The notes: generated from the letters alone by a model not told the origin. Counted from the stretch's first letter, positions 35,514 through 43,599 are shown. The stretch: DNA of 64,000 nucleotides from Polaribacter sp. SA4-12 (GCF_002163675.1 NZ_CP019334.1:3019501-3083500), one strand, 5' to 3'. A program made the numbers and translations.

Positions 35514-36106
35514 GCGATGTAACCAAATATTGCTATAAAAGTAAATATTAAATATTGAAAACTAGTAAAAGTAAACCCTTTATAAAAATATAAAGGAGCA
35601 GAAATAATGTCTCCAATAATCCAATAAATCCAATTTTCTAATTTTCGTTTTGCCATTAACCACATTCCTACAAAGAAAATTGCGGTTGTAATTGTGTCTA
35701 CATAAGCGGTCCAACTTGTCCATTTATCAAAATAAGTATAGACTGCATACACAAAAATAAGTGTTGCAATAAAAATGACAATGCTTTGTTTTTTTTCTTT
35801 TAAAGTTGTGCGAGTTATTGGAGTTGCGTGTTCTCCATCACTTTTATAAGTCCAAATATACCAACCATAAACACTCATTATAAAATAATAAGCGTTTATC
35901 ATCATATCACCTAGAAGTTCCCATTTCAGTAATAAATAAACAAAAATAACGGTACTAATCATTCCTGTTGGAAAAACCCAGATTTTATTTTGTTTAGAAA
36001 ACCAAACAGATAAAAAACCAAAAATTACCGCAATAATTTCTAAAACGATATCTATTGTTTCATACGTTTTGTATTGTCCAAAAAGGAAGTCAATAATTTC
36101 TGACAT
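35474..36106 (-). CDS. pnuC: PnuC-family vitamin transporter
   Basis: This 210-residue inner-membrane protein has about seven helices and the PnuC pattern: IDIVLEIIAVIFGFLSVWFSKQNKIWVFPTGMIS near the N-terminus, YFIMSVYGWYIW in the middle and a final YLIFTFIAIFGYIAWKRN. PnuC proteins are facilitated-diffusion channels for nicotinamide riboside; close relatives named PnuT carry thiamine. Sequence alone does not settle which this is. The overlap with the NadR-like kinase gene strongly links transport with phosphorylation. Confidence 0.85.
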   Translation of the reverse strand: MSEIIDFLFGQYKTYETIDIVLEIIAVIFGFLSVWFSKQNKIWVFPTGMISTVIFVYLLLKWELLGDMMINAYYFIMSVYGWYIWTYKSDGEHATPITRTTLKEKKQSIVIFIATLIFVYAVYTYFDKWTSWTAYVDTITTAIFFVGMWLMAKRKLENWIYWIIGDIISAPLYFYKGFTFTSFQYLIFTFIAIFGYIAWKRNLDKNPSIL

Positions 36107-36139
36107 TGATTTTTTTTAAGAATGTAAATTTAATATTTT

Positions 36140-36190
36140 TTGTCAGTTCGAGTCATTTTTTCGATTGAAATGATAAAAAACTGAGAAGGA
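36140..36190. repeat. Dispersed intergenic repeat fragment
   Basis: The 90-nt gap before pnuC holds TGTCAGTTCGAGT, then TTTTTTCGATTGAAATGA and ACTGAGAAGGA. The TGTCA..TCGA..GAGAA layout resembles the palindromic repeats at 38979, 39121 and inside tilS. Family membership is by eye. Confidence 0.45.
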
Positions 36191-36196
36191 GAAGTT

Positions 36197-36919
36197 TTAT
36201 TTTTTTAAATCCTCAAAAAAAGTTTCATCGTTTTCAAAAGCAGTTCCAATAACTACTAAATCTGCGCCAGAATTAAAAGCATTTTTGAGTTGTTTTTTAG
36301 AACGAATTCCTCCACCAACAATTAAAGGAATACTCAAATTATCAGAAACCTCTTTTATAATTTCTTGGCAGACGACCTTCGTCGCGCCAGAACCAGCTTC
36401 TAAATAGATTAATTTTTTTCCAGAAAATTGACCCGCTAAAGCTGTGTTTAAAATTAATTCTGAATTTTCTTGAGCAATTGGTTTTGTATTACTGACTCTT
36501 TGAGTTGCCGTTGCTGTTTCTCCATCGATTAAAATATAACCCGTTGGTAAAATCTCTAAAGTTGAATTATTTAAAATAGGTGCAGCCTTAACTTGTTGCT
36601 CAATTAAATACTCAGGGTTTCTGCCAGAAAGTAAACTCAAAAATAGGATTCCGTCTGCTTTTTTTGAGATTTGTGAAACATCACCAGGAAAAAGAATAAC
36701 AGGTAAATGAGTTGCCTTTTTAATTGCAGTAACTACGTTTTCTGTTTGATTGTTATCATCGGTACTTCCGCCAACAAAAATATGCGTAGTAATAGATTGA
36801 TGCACTTTCTCAAAAAAAGAAGGGATATTTTTAAGATCAATTTTCTCAGGATCTATTAAAACTGCTAACAGTTTCCTGCGTACCTTTTTTGCTGATAAAA
36901 TGTTTTGGTAAATATTCAC
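36197..36919 (-). CDS. Geranylgeranylglyceryl/heptaprenylglyceryl phosphate synthase family (PcrB-like)
   Basis: This is a 240-residue TIM-barrel prenyltransferase that joins a long prenyl diphosphate to glycerol-1-phosphate, the first step of archaeal-type ether lipids. Hallmarks are LLAVLIDPEK near residue 20, FVGGSTDDN near 50, the phosphate-binding IVGGGIRSKKQLKNAFNSGADLVVIGTA near the C-terminus and YLEAGSGA near 175. Bacteroidota carry this group II form, with uncertain physiological product. The start codon is GTG (36917-36919), directly before the conserved N-terminal helix; no closer ATG exists. The phosphopantetheinyl transferase gene is 47 nt upstream. Confidence 0.88.
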   Translation of the reverse strand: MNIYQNILSAKKVRRKLLAVLIDPEKIDLKNIPSFFEKVHQSITTHIFVGGSTDDNNQTENVVTAIKKATHLPVILFPGDVSQISKKADGILFLSLLSGRNPEYLIEQQVKAAPILNNSTLEILPTGYILIDGETATATQRVSNTKPIAQENSELILNTALAGQFSGKKLIYLEAGSGATKVVCQEIIKEVSDNLSIPLIVGGGIRSKKQLKNAFNSGADLVVIGTAFENDETFFEDLKK

Positions 36920-36966
36920 AATTGCGAAAATACGAATTTTGTTTTCTAAAAATTATTGCAACTTAA

Positions 36967-37593
36967 TTAATAAGCATACGTACACGTAAAACCTTCAAAC
37001 TCTAAAAAGTGAATATTATAAGGTAATGTATCTCCGTTGTAACGAATTTCTCCAGTTGTTTTTTCATCCTCAAAAGAGAAGTCCTCAATATAAATATGAT
37101 CTATAAAATGCAGTTTTTTCTTTCCATAAATTTTATACAAACTCTCTTTTGCGCCCCAAACAATCGTTAATTTACTAATTAAAGCATCCGCATTTGCAAT
37201 GGTTTTGTATTCTTCAACTTGTGTGAATTTATGTGCAATTTTCAGAATCTTATCACGCTGTTTTTCAATATCAATTCCAACAGTTTTATTATCAGAAACA
37301 ATAATACCAGAAAAAGTAAAAGAATGTGTGATAGAAATATGCTTTCCGTCTTTTAAATGCGGTTTTCCAAATTCATCATAAACTAAATCAGCATCAGAAT
37401 AACCAGCTTCTTTTAGTAAATGACGTACACTCAAAAAACCTCTTTGGTGTAGTTCAGATTTCATACTATCTAAACGAATCTGGCTTTTATCAGAAAGTAA
37501 AACGTTCGTGTTTAAAACATTAAAAGATTCTTCAATCTTCCAGATTAGAACTTTCGTTTTTTCATCAATCGTTAAACTTTTGTAAAGAGGCAT
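36967..37593 (-). CDS. 4'-phosphopantetheinyl transferase, Sfp type
   Basis: This enzyme activates carrier proteins by moving phosphopantetheine from CoA to a serine. The 208-residue length fits the two-lobed Sfp type. The Mg-binding GIDIEKQRD is at about 110-118 and the second signature WGAKESLYKIYGKK is at about 158-171. No acyl carrier, polyketide or non-ribosomal peptide gene is nearby, so the substrate could be the fatty-acid ACP. It is divergent from ahcY. Confidence 0.88.
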   Translation of the reverse strand: MPLYKSLTIDEKTKVLIWKIEESFNVLNTNVLLSDKSQIRLDSMKSELHQRGFLSVRHLLKEAGYSDADLVYDEFGKPHLKDGKHISITHSFTFSGIIVSDNKTVGIDIEKQRDKILKIAHKFTQVEEYKTIANADALISKLTIVWGAKESLYKIYGKKKLHFIDHIYIEDFSFEDEKTTGEIRYNGDTLPYNIHFLEFEGFTCTYAY

Positions 37594-37614
37594 ACTTTTT
37601 TAAAATGGATGTCG

Positions 37615-37622
37615 TAACTTTG
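37615..37622 (+). promoter_or_regulatory. Candidate -7 box for ahcY
   Basis: TAACTTTG matches TAnnTTTG, 36 nt before the ahcY ATG, and is followed by CAG where transcription would begin. Confidence 0.55.
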
Positions 37623-37658
37623 CAGTTCGAAAAAATTAGAATATAAATATACATAATT

Positions 37659-38972
37659 ATGAGTAAAGATACAGCTTACGTACCTTTCAAAGTTAAAGAT
37701 ATTTCTTTAGCTGATTGGGGAAGAAAAGAAATTAAATTGGCAGAAGCTGAAATGCCTGGGTTAATGAGCTTGAGAGAAGAATATGGAGATTCTCAACCAT
37801 TAGCAGGTGCTAGAATTGCTGGTTGTTTACACATGACAATTCAAACTGCAGTTTTAATTGAAACTTTACAAGCTTTAGGAGCAGAAGTTACTTGGAGTTC
37901 TTGTAATATTTTTTCTACACAAGATCAAGCTGCTGCTGCAATTGCTGCAACAGGAACAGCTGTTTACGCTTGGAAAGGATTAAGTGAAGAAGAATTTGAT
38001 TGGTGTATAGAACAAACTTTATTCTTTGGAGAAGATAAAAAACCATTAAACTTAATTTTAGATGATGGTGGAGATTTAACAAACATGGTTTTGGATCGTT
38101 ATCCAGAATTAGCTGCAGGAATCAACGGTTTATCAGAAGAAACTACAACAGGAGTTCACAGATTGTATGATAGAGTAAAGGCAGGAACTTTACCAATGCC
38201 AGCAATTAATGTAAACGATTCTGTTACAAAATCTAAATTTGATAATAAATATGGTTGTAAAGAATCTGCAGTAGATGCAATTCGTAGAGCAACAGATATT
38301 ATGTTAGCAGGTAAACGTGTAACTGTTTGTGGTTATGGTGATGTTGGTAAAGGTACAGCAGCTTCTTTTAAAGGAGCAGGTTCTATTGTAACGGTTACAG
38401 AAATCGATCCTATTTGTGCTTTACAAGCAGCAATGGATGGTTTTGAAGTGAAGCGTTTAGAAACTGTTGTTGGTAATTCTGATATTATTATTACAACTAC
38501 AGGAAACAAAGATATTATTCAAGGTCGTCATTTCGAAGCAATGAAAGACAAAGTAATCGTTTGTAATATTGGACATTTCGATAACGAAATTGACATGGCT
38601 TGGTTAAACAAAAACCATGGTAATACAAAAGATACTATTAAACCACAAGTTGATAAATATAACATCAACGGAAACGATATTATTCTTTTAGCAGAAGGAC
38701 GTTTAGTAAACTTAGGTTGTGCAACAGGTCATCCAAGTTTTGTAATGTCTAACTCATTTACAAATCAAACTTTGGCTCAAATAGAACTTTGGACTAACAG
38801 AGATGCTTACGGAAACGACGTGTATATGTTACCAAAACATTTAGATGAAAAAGTAGCAAACTTACACTTAGCAAAAATAGGAGTTGAGCTTACAGAATTA
38901 AGACCAGATCAAGCATCATATATTGGTGTAACAGTAGAAGGTCCTTTTAAGCCAGAACACTATAGATACTAA
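37659..38972 (+). CDS. ahcY: S-adenosylhomocysteine hydrolase
   Basis: AhcY splits S-adenosylhomocysteine into adenosine and homocysteine, keeping the methyl cycle running. The 437-residue length is typical. Substrate-site motifs include [14 protein letters not shown] (about 80-93) and [16 protein letters not shown] near 185. The NAD-binding [12 protein letters not shown] with TEIDP follows (about 223-250), and the conserved C-terminus KPEHYRY reaches into the neighbouring subunit. It acts as a cytoplasmic tetramer. No SAH riboswitch is evident in the short leader. Confidence 0.97.
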   Translation: MSKDTAYVPFKVKDISLADWGRKEIKLAEAEMPGLMSLREEYGDSQPLAGARIAGCLHMTIQTAVLIETLQALGAEVTWSSCNIFSTQDQAAAAIAATGTAVYAWKGLSEEEFDWCIEQTLFFGEDKKPLNLILDDGGDLTNMVLDRYPELAAGINGLSEETTTGVHRLYDRVKAGTLPMPAINVNDSVTKSKFDNKYGCKESAVDAIRRATDIMLAGKRVTVCGYGDVGKGTAASFKGAGSIVTVTEIDPICALQAAMDGFEVKRLETVVGNSDIIITTTGNKDIIQGRHFEAMKDKVIVCNIGHFDNEIDMAWLNKNHGNTKDTIKPQVDKYNINGNDIILLAEGRLVNLGCATGHPSFVMSNSFTNQTLAQIELWTNRDAYGNDVYMLPKHLDEKVANLHLAKIGVELTELRPDQASYIGVTVEGPFKPEHYRY

Positions 38973-38978
38973 ATAATT

Positions 38979-39020
38979 GTCATTCCGAAATGAGACTTTT
39001 TAGTCGATTGAGGAATCTCA
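38979..39020. repeat. Dispersed repeat in the ahcY downstream gap, copy 1
   Basis: GTCATTCCGAAATGAG and a second part ATTGAGGAATCTC are joined by a short linker. The ends form an imperfect palindrome (GTCATTCC... GGAAT). The same two parts recur at 39121-39186 with an insertion between them. Confidence 0.65.
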
Positions 39021-39033
39021 AATATTAAAACTC

Positions 39034-39087
39034 AAAAACCCTTTCACTTGAGCTGAATTTATTTCAGTTTCATTTGAAAGGGTTTTT
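39034..39087 (+). terminator. Terminator after ahcY
   Basis: AAAAACCCTTTCA at 39034-39046 pairs with TGAAAGGGTTTTT at 39075-39087. The loop contains its own small hairpin (CTGAA/TTCAG). It lies 61 nt after the ahcY stop, beyond the first repeat. Confidence 0.8.
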
Positions 39088-39120
39088 CTTTGTCTGTCAT
39101 TTCTGCTTTTTTCATTTTCT

Positions 39121-39186
39121 GTCATTCCGAAATGAGCCTTTTTAGGTCTTTCGACTTCGCTCAAGATAAACTATTGAGGAATCTCT
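39121..39186. repeat. Dispersed repeat copy 2 with a nested second repeat
   Basis: This has the same outer parts as 38979-39020, but 27 nt containing TCTTTCGACTTCGCTCAAGA lie between them. The inserted piece resembles the TTTCGACTCCGCTCAA repeat found inside pabB at 51384-51408. Confidence 0.6.
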
Positions 39187-39198
39187 CTTTATCTTTTT

Positions 39199-39280
39199 GG
39201 GCGTTTTAACAGGCTTTCACTACTCGCTTTTTTGTTGAAAAAACAAAAAGAGCTCAAACAAACCGTTCAATCCTTAACGC
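39199..39280. repeat. Structured intergenic element, copy 2
   Basis: It starts GGGCGTTTTAACAGG and ends CCTTAACGC, so the ends pair (GCGTT/AACGC). An inner hairpin forms between TTTTTTGTT and AACAAAAA. Two internal words are identical to copy 1 (34343-34428). The 375-nt gap 38973-39347 is filled by these repeats, one terminator and a weak box (TACCTTTC at 39323-39330); it has no gene. Confidence 0.75.
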
Positions 39281-39347
39281 GATCGATTCTTTAATCATAA
39301 AAAGAGTTTCATCAATTTTAAGTACCTTTCAAAAAAATAAATCCTGA

Positions 39348-39821
39348 ATGAAAACCGTAAATACTTCAACTTTAGAAAACAGATTAAAAACTTTAGAAAG
39401 TTATATTCCACATAGTAAAAGTGTAGATGTAACTATTTCTAAAGCTGATGTTGCATGGCATTTAGATCACAGTTTAAAAGTGTTAAATGCTGTGGCAAAA
39501 AGTATGGAAACTTCAGATCCAACATTATTCAGAAATAACTTTACCTTCATCGGAAAAATATGTCTTAAAATTGGTTTTTTTCCAAGAGGAAAAGCGAAAG
39601 CACCAAAATATGTAAAACCACCAGAAGTAATTTTAGATTCAGCAATTGTTTCACAATTAGCAGAAGCAAGACAACATATAAAAGGAATTAATAATTTAGA
39701 AGACAATGCTTATTTCAGACATCCATTATTCGGACATATAAATAAGAAGAGAGTTTTCCGTTTTATGGATACACATACAAAGCATCACCTAAAGATTGTA
39801 AAGAGTATTTTAAAAAAGTAG
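39348..39821 (+). CDS. DinB-like / DUF1569-type protein
   Basis: This 157-residue helical protein has spaced histidines typical of the DinB four-helix metal site: H53/H56 in AWHLDHS, H125 region in FRHPLFGHIN, and HTKHHLKIVK near the C-terminus. DinB-fold proteins often bind a divalent metal and act as thiol-dependent transferases; a specific substrate cannot be read. The pattern FRHPLFG...FMDTHTKHHL is typical of the DUF1569 branch. It is a single gene after a repeat-filled gap and directly before a nuclease gene with its own promoter. Confidence 0.75.
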   Translation: MKTVNTSTLENRLKTLESYIPHSKSVDVTISKADVAWHLDHSLKVLNAVAKSMETSDPTLFRNNFTFIGKICLKIGFFPRGKAKAPKYVKPPEVILDSAIVSQLAEARQHIKGINNLEDNAYFRHPLFGHINKKRVFRFMDTHTKHHLKIVKSILKK

Positions 39822-39841
39822 ATTCTATTTTTTTACTTCTA

Positions 39842-39849
39842 TATCTTTG
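39842..39849 (+). promoter_or_regulatory. Candidate -7 box for the nuclease gene
   Basis: TATCTTTG matches TAnnTTTG. Its last three bases form the most upstream in-frame TTG of the nuclease frame, which would therefore lie before the transcription start and cannot be the start codon. Confidence 0.6.
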
Positions 39850-39879
39850 CAGCAATCAAGAATACTAAAAAAATCTATT

Positions 39880-40686
39880 TTGAAGAAAAAAACATTGCTT
39901 TCTATAATTTCTGTAGTTATTTTAATTGCAGTTTATGGTTACGAACAATTTTTAAATTCTAATGAAGAAGGCGTTCTAATAGAAGCAGGTAAAACACCAA
40001 AAGCAATAACAAACCAGTATTTTTTACCAACAAGTACTACTAATCAAGTTGTACATCATGAAAATTACTCGTTATCATATAGTGAAAAACACGAACAAGC
40101 AGAATGGGTTGCTTACGAGTTAAAAACTGCACATTTAAGTAAAACAAACCACAAAAGACCTTATTTTCAAATAGACAATGCTGTAAAAACGAAAGCGGCA
40201 CATTGGCGTAATTATAAAAAGTCTGGTTTCGATAAAGGGCATTTATGTCCGGCAGGAGACAGACGTTTTGCAAAGTCGGCACATGACGAAACCTTTTTAA
40301 CAAGTAATATTAGTCCGCAAGAACATCAGTTTAACGCAGGCATTTGGAATCGTTTAGAACAGAAAGTACGTTATTGGGCAAAGAAAAACGATGGTATTTT
40401 TGTAATTACAGGTGGTGTTTTAGAAAATAATTTAAAAACAATTGGTAGCGAATCTGTTTCTGTACCAGAACAATTTTATAAAGTAATCTTAGACAAAACA
40501 AACGGTAGCATTAAAATGTTGGCTTTTTTAATGCCTCATAAAGAATCAAACTTGCCTTTGTACAAATTTGTAGTTTCTGTAGATAAAATAGAAGCGTTAA
40601 CAGGTATCGATTTCTTTAAAGAATTAGACGATTCTATCGAAGATACCTTAGAAAAATCTAGCAGTTATAAAAACTGGAGTTTTTAG
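39880..40686 (+). CDS. DNA/RNA non-specific endonuclease (NUC1/EndA type)
   Basis: This is a roughly 268-residue beta-beta-alpha-metal nuclease. An N-terminal hydrophobic segment (TLLSIISVVILIAVYGY) directs it to the membrane or periplasm. The active-site motif reads D118-K-G-H121 in FDKGHLCPAGDR, with H121 the general base; the classical motif is DRGH. The metal-binding Asn is in SNISPQEHQFNAGIWNRLE (about 145-163). It would degrade nucleic acids outside the cytoplasm. The start is uncertain: no ATG is available, and I chose the TTG at 39880 because the longer TTG at 39847 overlaps the promoter box. Confidence 0.85.
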   Translation: MKKKTLLSIISVVILIAVYGYEQFLNSNEEGVLIEAGKTPKAITNQYFLPTSTTNQVVHHENYSLSYSEKHEQAEWVAYELKTAHLSKTNHKRPYFQIDNAVKTKAAHWRNYKKSGFDKGHLCPAGDRRFAKSAHDETFLTSNISPQEHQFNAGIWNRLEQKVRYWAKKNDGIFVITGGVLENNLKTIGSESVSVPEQFYKVILDKTNGSIKMLAFLMPHKESNLPLYKFVVSVDKIEALTGIDFFKELDDSIEDTLEKSSSYKNWSF

Positions 40687-40726
40687 AATATCTAAAATCA
40701 AACTGGTTAACCAATTTTAAAAATAC

Positions 40727-40734
40727 TATTTTTG
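40727..40734 (+). promoter_or_regulatory. Candidate -7 box for the EamA gene
   Basis: TATTTTTG matches TAnnTTTG, 21 nt before the ATG. A perfect 10-bp palindrome, TGGTTAACCA at 40704-40713, lies 13 nt upstream and could be an operator. Confidence 0.5.
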
Positions 40735-40755
40735 CCCAAAACTAAATAAGCATTT

Positions 40756-41598
40756 ATGAAAAGTTCTACTGCAATACTTTATATGATAATTAGCGTAATC
40801 GCTTTTTCTTTAATGAATGCTGTTGTAAAATATTTAGGTGCATTTCATGCGTACCAAATTGTTTTTTTTAGATCTATAGGGACTTTAATGTTTACGATTC
40901 CGTTAATTTTAAAAGCTAAAATTCCAATTTTAGGAAACAATAAAAAGTGGTTGTTTTTAAGAGGACTTTTTGGTGTAATCTCTTTAACGTGCTTCTTTCA
41001 ATCATTAAATTATTTAGCAGTTGGTACAGCTGTTTCAATACGATATACTTCTCCCATTTTTGCTGCGATTTTTGCTTTAATATTTTTAAAAGAAAGAGTG
41101 AAACCTATTCAGTGGGTGTTGTTTTTAATTGCTTTTATAGGTGTTTTAATTATAAAAGGATTTGGCACAGACATGCATTCTCTAGGGTTGTTTTTTATAA
41201 TACTATCAGCAGTATTTTTAGGTTTAATATTTGTTGTGATTCGTAAAATTGGAAATTCAGAAAACCCATTAGTTATTATTAATTATTTTATGGTAATGGC
41301 TTTCGTTTTTGGAGGTATAATGTCTATTAATCATTGGAAAACTCCCAATCTAACAGAATGGTTACTTCTACTGAGTTTAGGTGTTTTTGGGTATTTTGGT
41401 CAATTGTATATGACAAAAGCATTACAATCTCATGAAACAAATGTAATTGCTCCTTTAAAGTATTTAGAAGTTGTTTTTATGATTATAATTGGTGCTTTTT
41501 GGTTTGATGAAGTTTATAACTTATGGACCTTATTAGGTATCTTTCTTATAATGCTAGGTTTAATATATAACATCTATTTAAAAAGAAAGAAAGGTTAG
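40756..41598 (+). CDS. EamA/DMT-family permease
   Basis: This is a 280-residue inner-membrane protein with ten helices in two repeated EamA halves. The first half has SLMNAVVKYLGAFHAYQIVFF and the loop RYTSPIFAAIFALIFLKERV at its end; the second has the matching PLKYLEVVFMIIIGAFWFDE. Drug/metabolite transporters of this type usually export amino acids or small metabolites, and the substrate is not readable. The C-terminus is basic. It is convergent with the YifB gene, leaving only 4 nt, with no terminator visible between them. Confidence 0.88.
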   Translation: MKSSTAILYMIISVIAFSLMNAVVKYLGAFHAYQIVFFRSIGTLMFTIPLILKAKIPILGNNKKWLFLRGLFGVISLTCFFQSLNYLAVGTAVSIRYTSPIFAAIFALIFLKERVKPIQWVLFLIAFIGVLIIKGFGTDMHSLGLFFIILSAVFLGLIFVVIRKIGNSENPLVIINYFMVMAFVFGGIMSINHWKTPNLTEWLLLLSLGVFGYFGQLYMTKALQSHETNVIAPLKYLEVVFMIIIGAFWFDEVYNLWTLLGIFLIMLGLIYNIYLKRKKG

Positions 41599-41602
41599 GT
41601 TT

Positions 41603-43138
41603 TTAACCCAACCAACCATCTCTATCTAAACTTCTATATTGTATTGCTTCTGCAATTTGATCAGGAGTAATATCTTTAGAATTTGCTAAATCTGCGATTG
41701 TTCTAGATACTTTTAAAATCCTGTCATAAGCTCTTGCAGAAAGGTTTAATTTTTCCATCGCAGTTTTTAAAAGTGTTTTACTTTCTTCAGATAATTTACA
41801 AAATTCACGAATCTGCTTTACGCTCATTTGTGCATTATAATGTACGTTTTCAAAATCTTTAAAACGTTCAGATTGTATTTCTCTAGATGCTGTAACTCGT
41901 GCTCTAATATCTACACTAGATTCTCCTTTTCTTTCTTCGGATAGTTTTGAAAATGGAACAGGAGTCACTTCAATATGAATGTCGATTCTATCTAACAAAG
42001 GCCCTGATATTTTACTCAAATAACGTTGCATTTCTTGTGGAGAAGATGTCATCGGGCTATTGGGGTCGTTAAAAAATCCTGAAGGACTAGGATTCATACT
42101 TGCTACCAACATAAAACTACTTGGATATGTAACTGTAAACTTTGCTCTAGAAATAGTAACTTCTCTATCTTCTAAAGGTTGACGCATAACTTCTAAAACA
42201 TCTCTTTTAAACTCTGGCAATTCATCTAAAAATAAAACACCATTATGAGACAAAGAAATTTCTCCTGGTCTTGGATATTGTCCTCCACCAACAAGTGCTA
42301 CATTCGAAATTGTGTGATGAGGACTTCTAAAAGGACGTTGGTAAAGCAATCCTTCTTTTTTAGTTTTACCAACCACAGAATGAATTTTTGTGGTTTCTAA
42401 AGCTTCGTGTAAAGTCATCGGAGGTAAAATAGAAGGCAATCTTTTCGCTAACATTGTTTTTCCAGATCCTGGAGGACCAATCAAAATAATATTATGTCCA
42501 CCTGCAGCAGCAATTTCCATGCAACGTTTTATAGATTCTTGCCCTTTAACATCAGAAAAATCAAACTCTGGGAAATCGATGTTTTTATAAAATTCAGCTC
42601 TTGTATCTACAATAGTGGGTTCAATTTTTTGATCACCATTAAAATGATTGATTACTTCCAGAATATTTTCTACACCTAAAACTTCCAACTCATCTACAAT
42701 TGCAGCTTCTTTAGCGTTTTCTTTTGGTAGAATTAAATATTTAAAACCTTCTTCTCTTGCTTTTATGGCAATAGGTAAAGCGCCTCTTATAGGTTGTAAA
42801 CTTCCGTCTAAAGATAGTTCGCCCATAATTACATACTCATCAATCTTGTCTGACTTTATTTGATTAGAAGCAGACAAAATCCCTACAGCTAAAGTTAAAT
42901 CATAAGAAGCACCTTCTTTTCTAATATCAGCAGGCGCCATATTAATGATGATTTTCTTACCAGGAAGTTTGTAACTATTGTTATTTAAAGCGGCAGAAAT
43001 CCGATAGGAACTTTCACGAACAGCGTTATCTGGTAAACCGACTAAATGATAGCCTATACCTTTATCAATATTTACTTCTACAATAATTGTGGTGGCTTCT
43101 ATACCAAAAACGGCAGAACCATAGACTTTAACAAGCAT
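41603..43138 (-). CDS. yifB: YifB/ComM-family Mg-chelatase-like AAA+ ATPase
   Basis: This 511-residue protein has an N-terminal Lon-protease-like fold without a protease site (about 1-170). A AAA+ core follows with Walker A GPPGSGKT (about 221-228) and Walker B VLFLDELPEF (about 301-310), then a C-terminal Mg-chelatase domain (about 400-508, SARAYDRILKVSRTIADL). ComM relatives drive branch migration that helps integrate incoming DNA during natural transformation; that role is known for ComM and inferred here. It is convergent with the EamA gene and 25 nt downstream of a small secreted protein gene. Confidence 0.92.
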   Translation of the reverse strand: MLVKVYGSAVFGIEATTIIVEVNIDKGIGYHLVGLPDNAVRESSYRISAALNNNSYKLPGKKIIINMAPADIRKEGASYDLTLAVGILSASNQIKSDKIDEYVIMGELSLDGSLQPIRGALPIAIKAREEGFKYLILPKENAKEAAIVDELEVLGVENILEVINHFNGDQKIEPTIVDTRAEFYKNIDFPEFDFSDVKGQESIKRCMEIAAAGGHNIILIGPPGSGKTMLAKRLPSILPPMTLHEALETTKIHSVVGKTKKEGLLYQRPFRSPHHTISNVALVGGGQYPRPGEISLSHNGVLFLDELPEFKRDVLEVMRQPLEDREVTISRAKFTVTYPSSFMLVASMNPSPSGFFNDPNSPMTSSPQEMQRYLSKISGPLLDRIDIHIEVTPVPFSKLSEERKGESSVDIRARVTASREIQSERFKDFENVHYNAQMSVKQIREFCKLSEESKTLLKTAMEKLNLSARAYDRILKVSRTIADLANSKDITPDQIAEAIQYRSLDRDGWLG

Positions 43139-43163
43139 TTTTTTTCTTTAAAGATAAAGAAAA

Positions 43164-43547
43164 TTAATTGATGTTGGCTTGTCTGAAGTTGCAAGGATCC
43201 CATCTTGTAGGATCGTACTTCTGTAAAAAGCCTTTTAGAAGATTTTCATCTCTATAACTTTTGTAATCGTCATAGATGAATATTGTAGCCTTTGTACTGA
43301 GATTTTTATCAGAAATTAAAAATTGTCCACTGTCAATATCTTCAAAAGAAATAGTAGAAAATTTATAATAATTTTTGAAGTTTAAATTTTTCTTAAGAGA
43401 AGCATAAGAAGGGTTAATGTCTGTTTTAACCGAAAAAGAAGTTGTGTATATACTAACTGGAATAAAATTATTGTTGGTAGTTTTTTGTTGTGAAAAACAA
43501 AAACTACCAACAAATAAAGTTAAAAGTAAAGAAGCGTATTTTTTCAT
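43164..43547 (-). CDS. Small secreted protein of unknown function
   Basis: This is a 127-residue protein with a clear signal peptide (MKKYASLLLTLFVGSFCFSQ). The mature part is polar, with strands (NFIPVSIYTTSFSVKT, ATIFIYDDYKSY) and the ending DPTRWDPCNFRQANIN, which contains a single Cys. I recognise no family. It may share a transcript with the yifB gene 25 nt downstream, but nothing links the functions. Confidence 0.65.
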   Translation of the reverse strand: MKKYASLLLTLFVGSFCFSQQKTTNNNFIPVSIYTTSFSVKTDINPSYASLKKNLNFKNYYKFSTISFEDIDSGQFLISDKNLSTKATIFIYDDYKSYRDENLLKGFLQKYDPTRWDPCNFRQANIN

Positions 43548-43599
43548 AGTACGAATTATTACTTTATAAATATACTGTAATTATTTGATAAATAAAACC

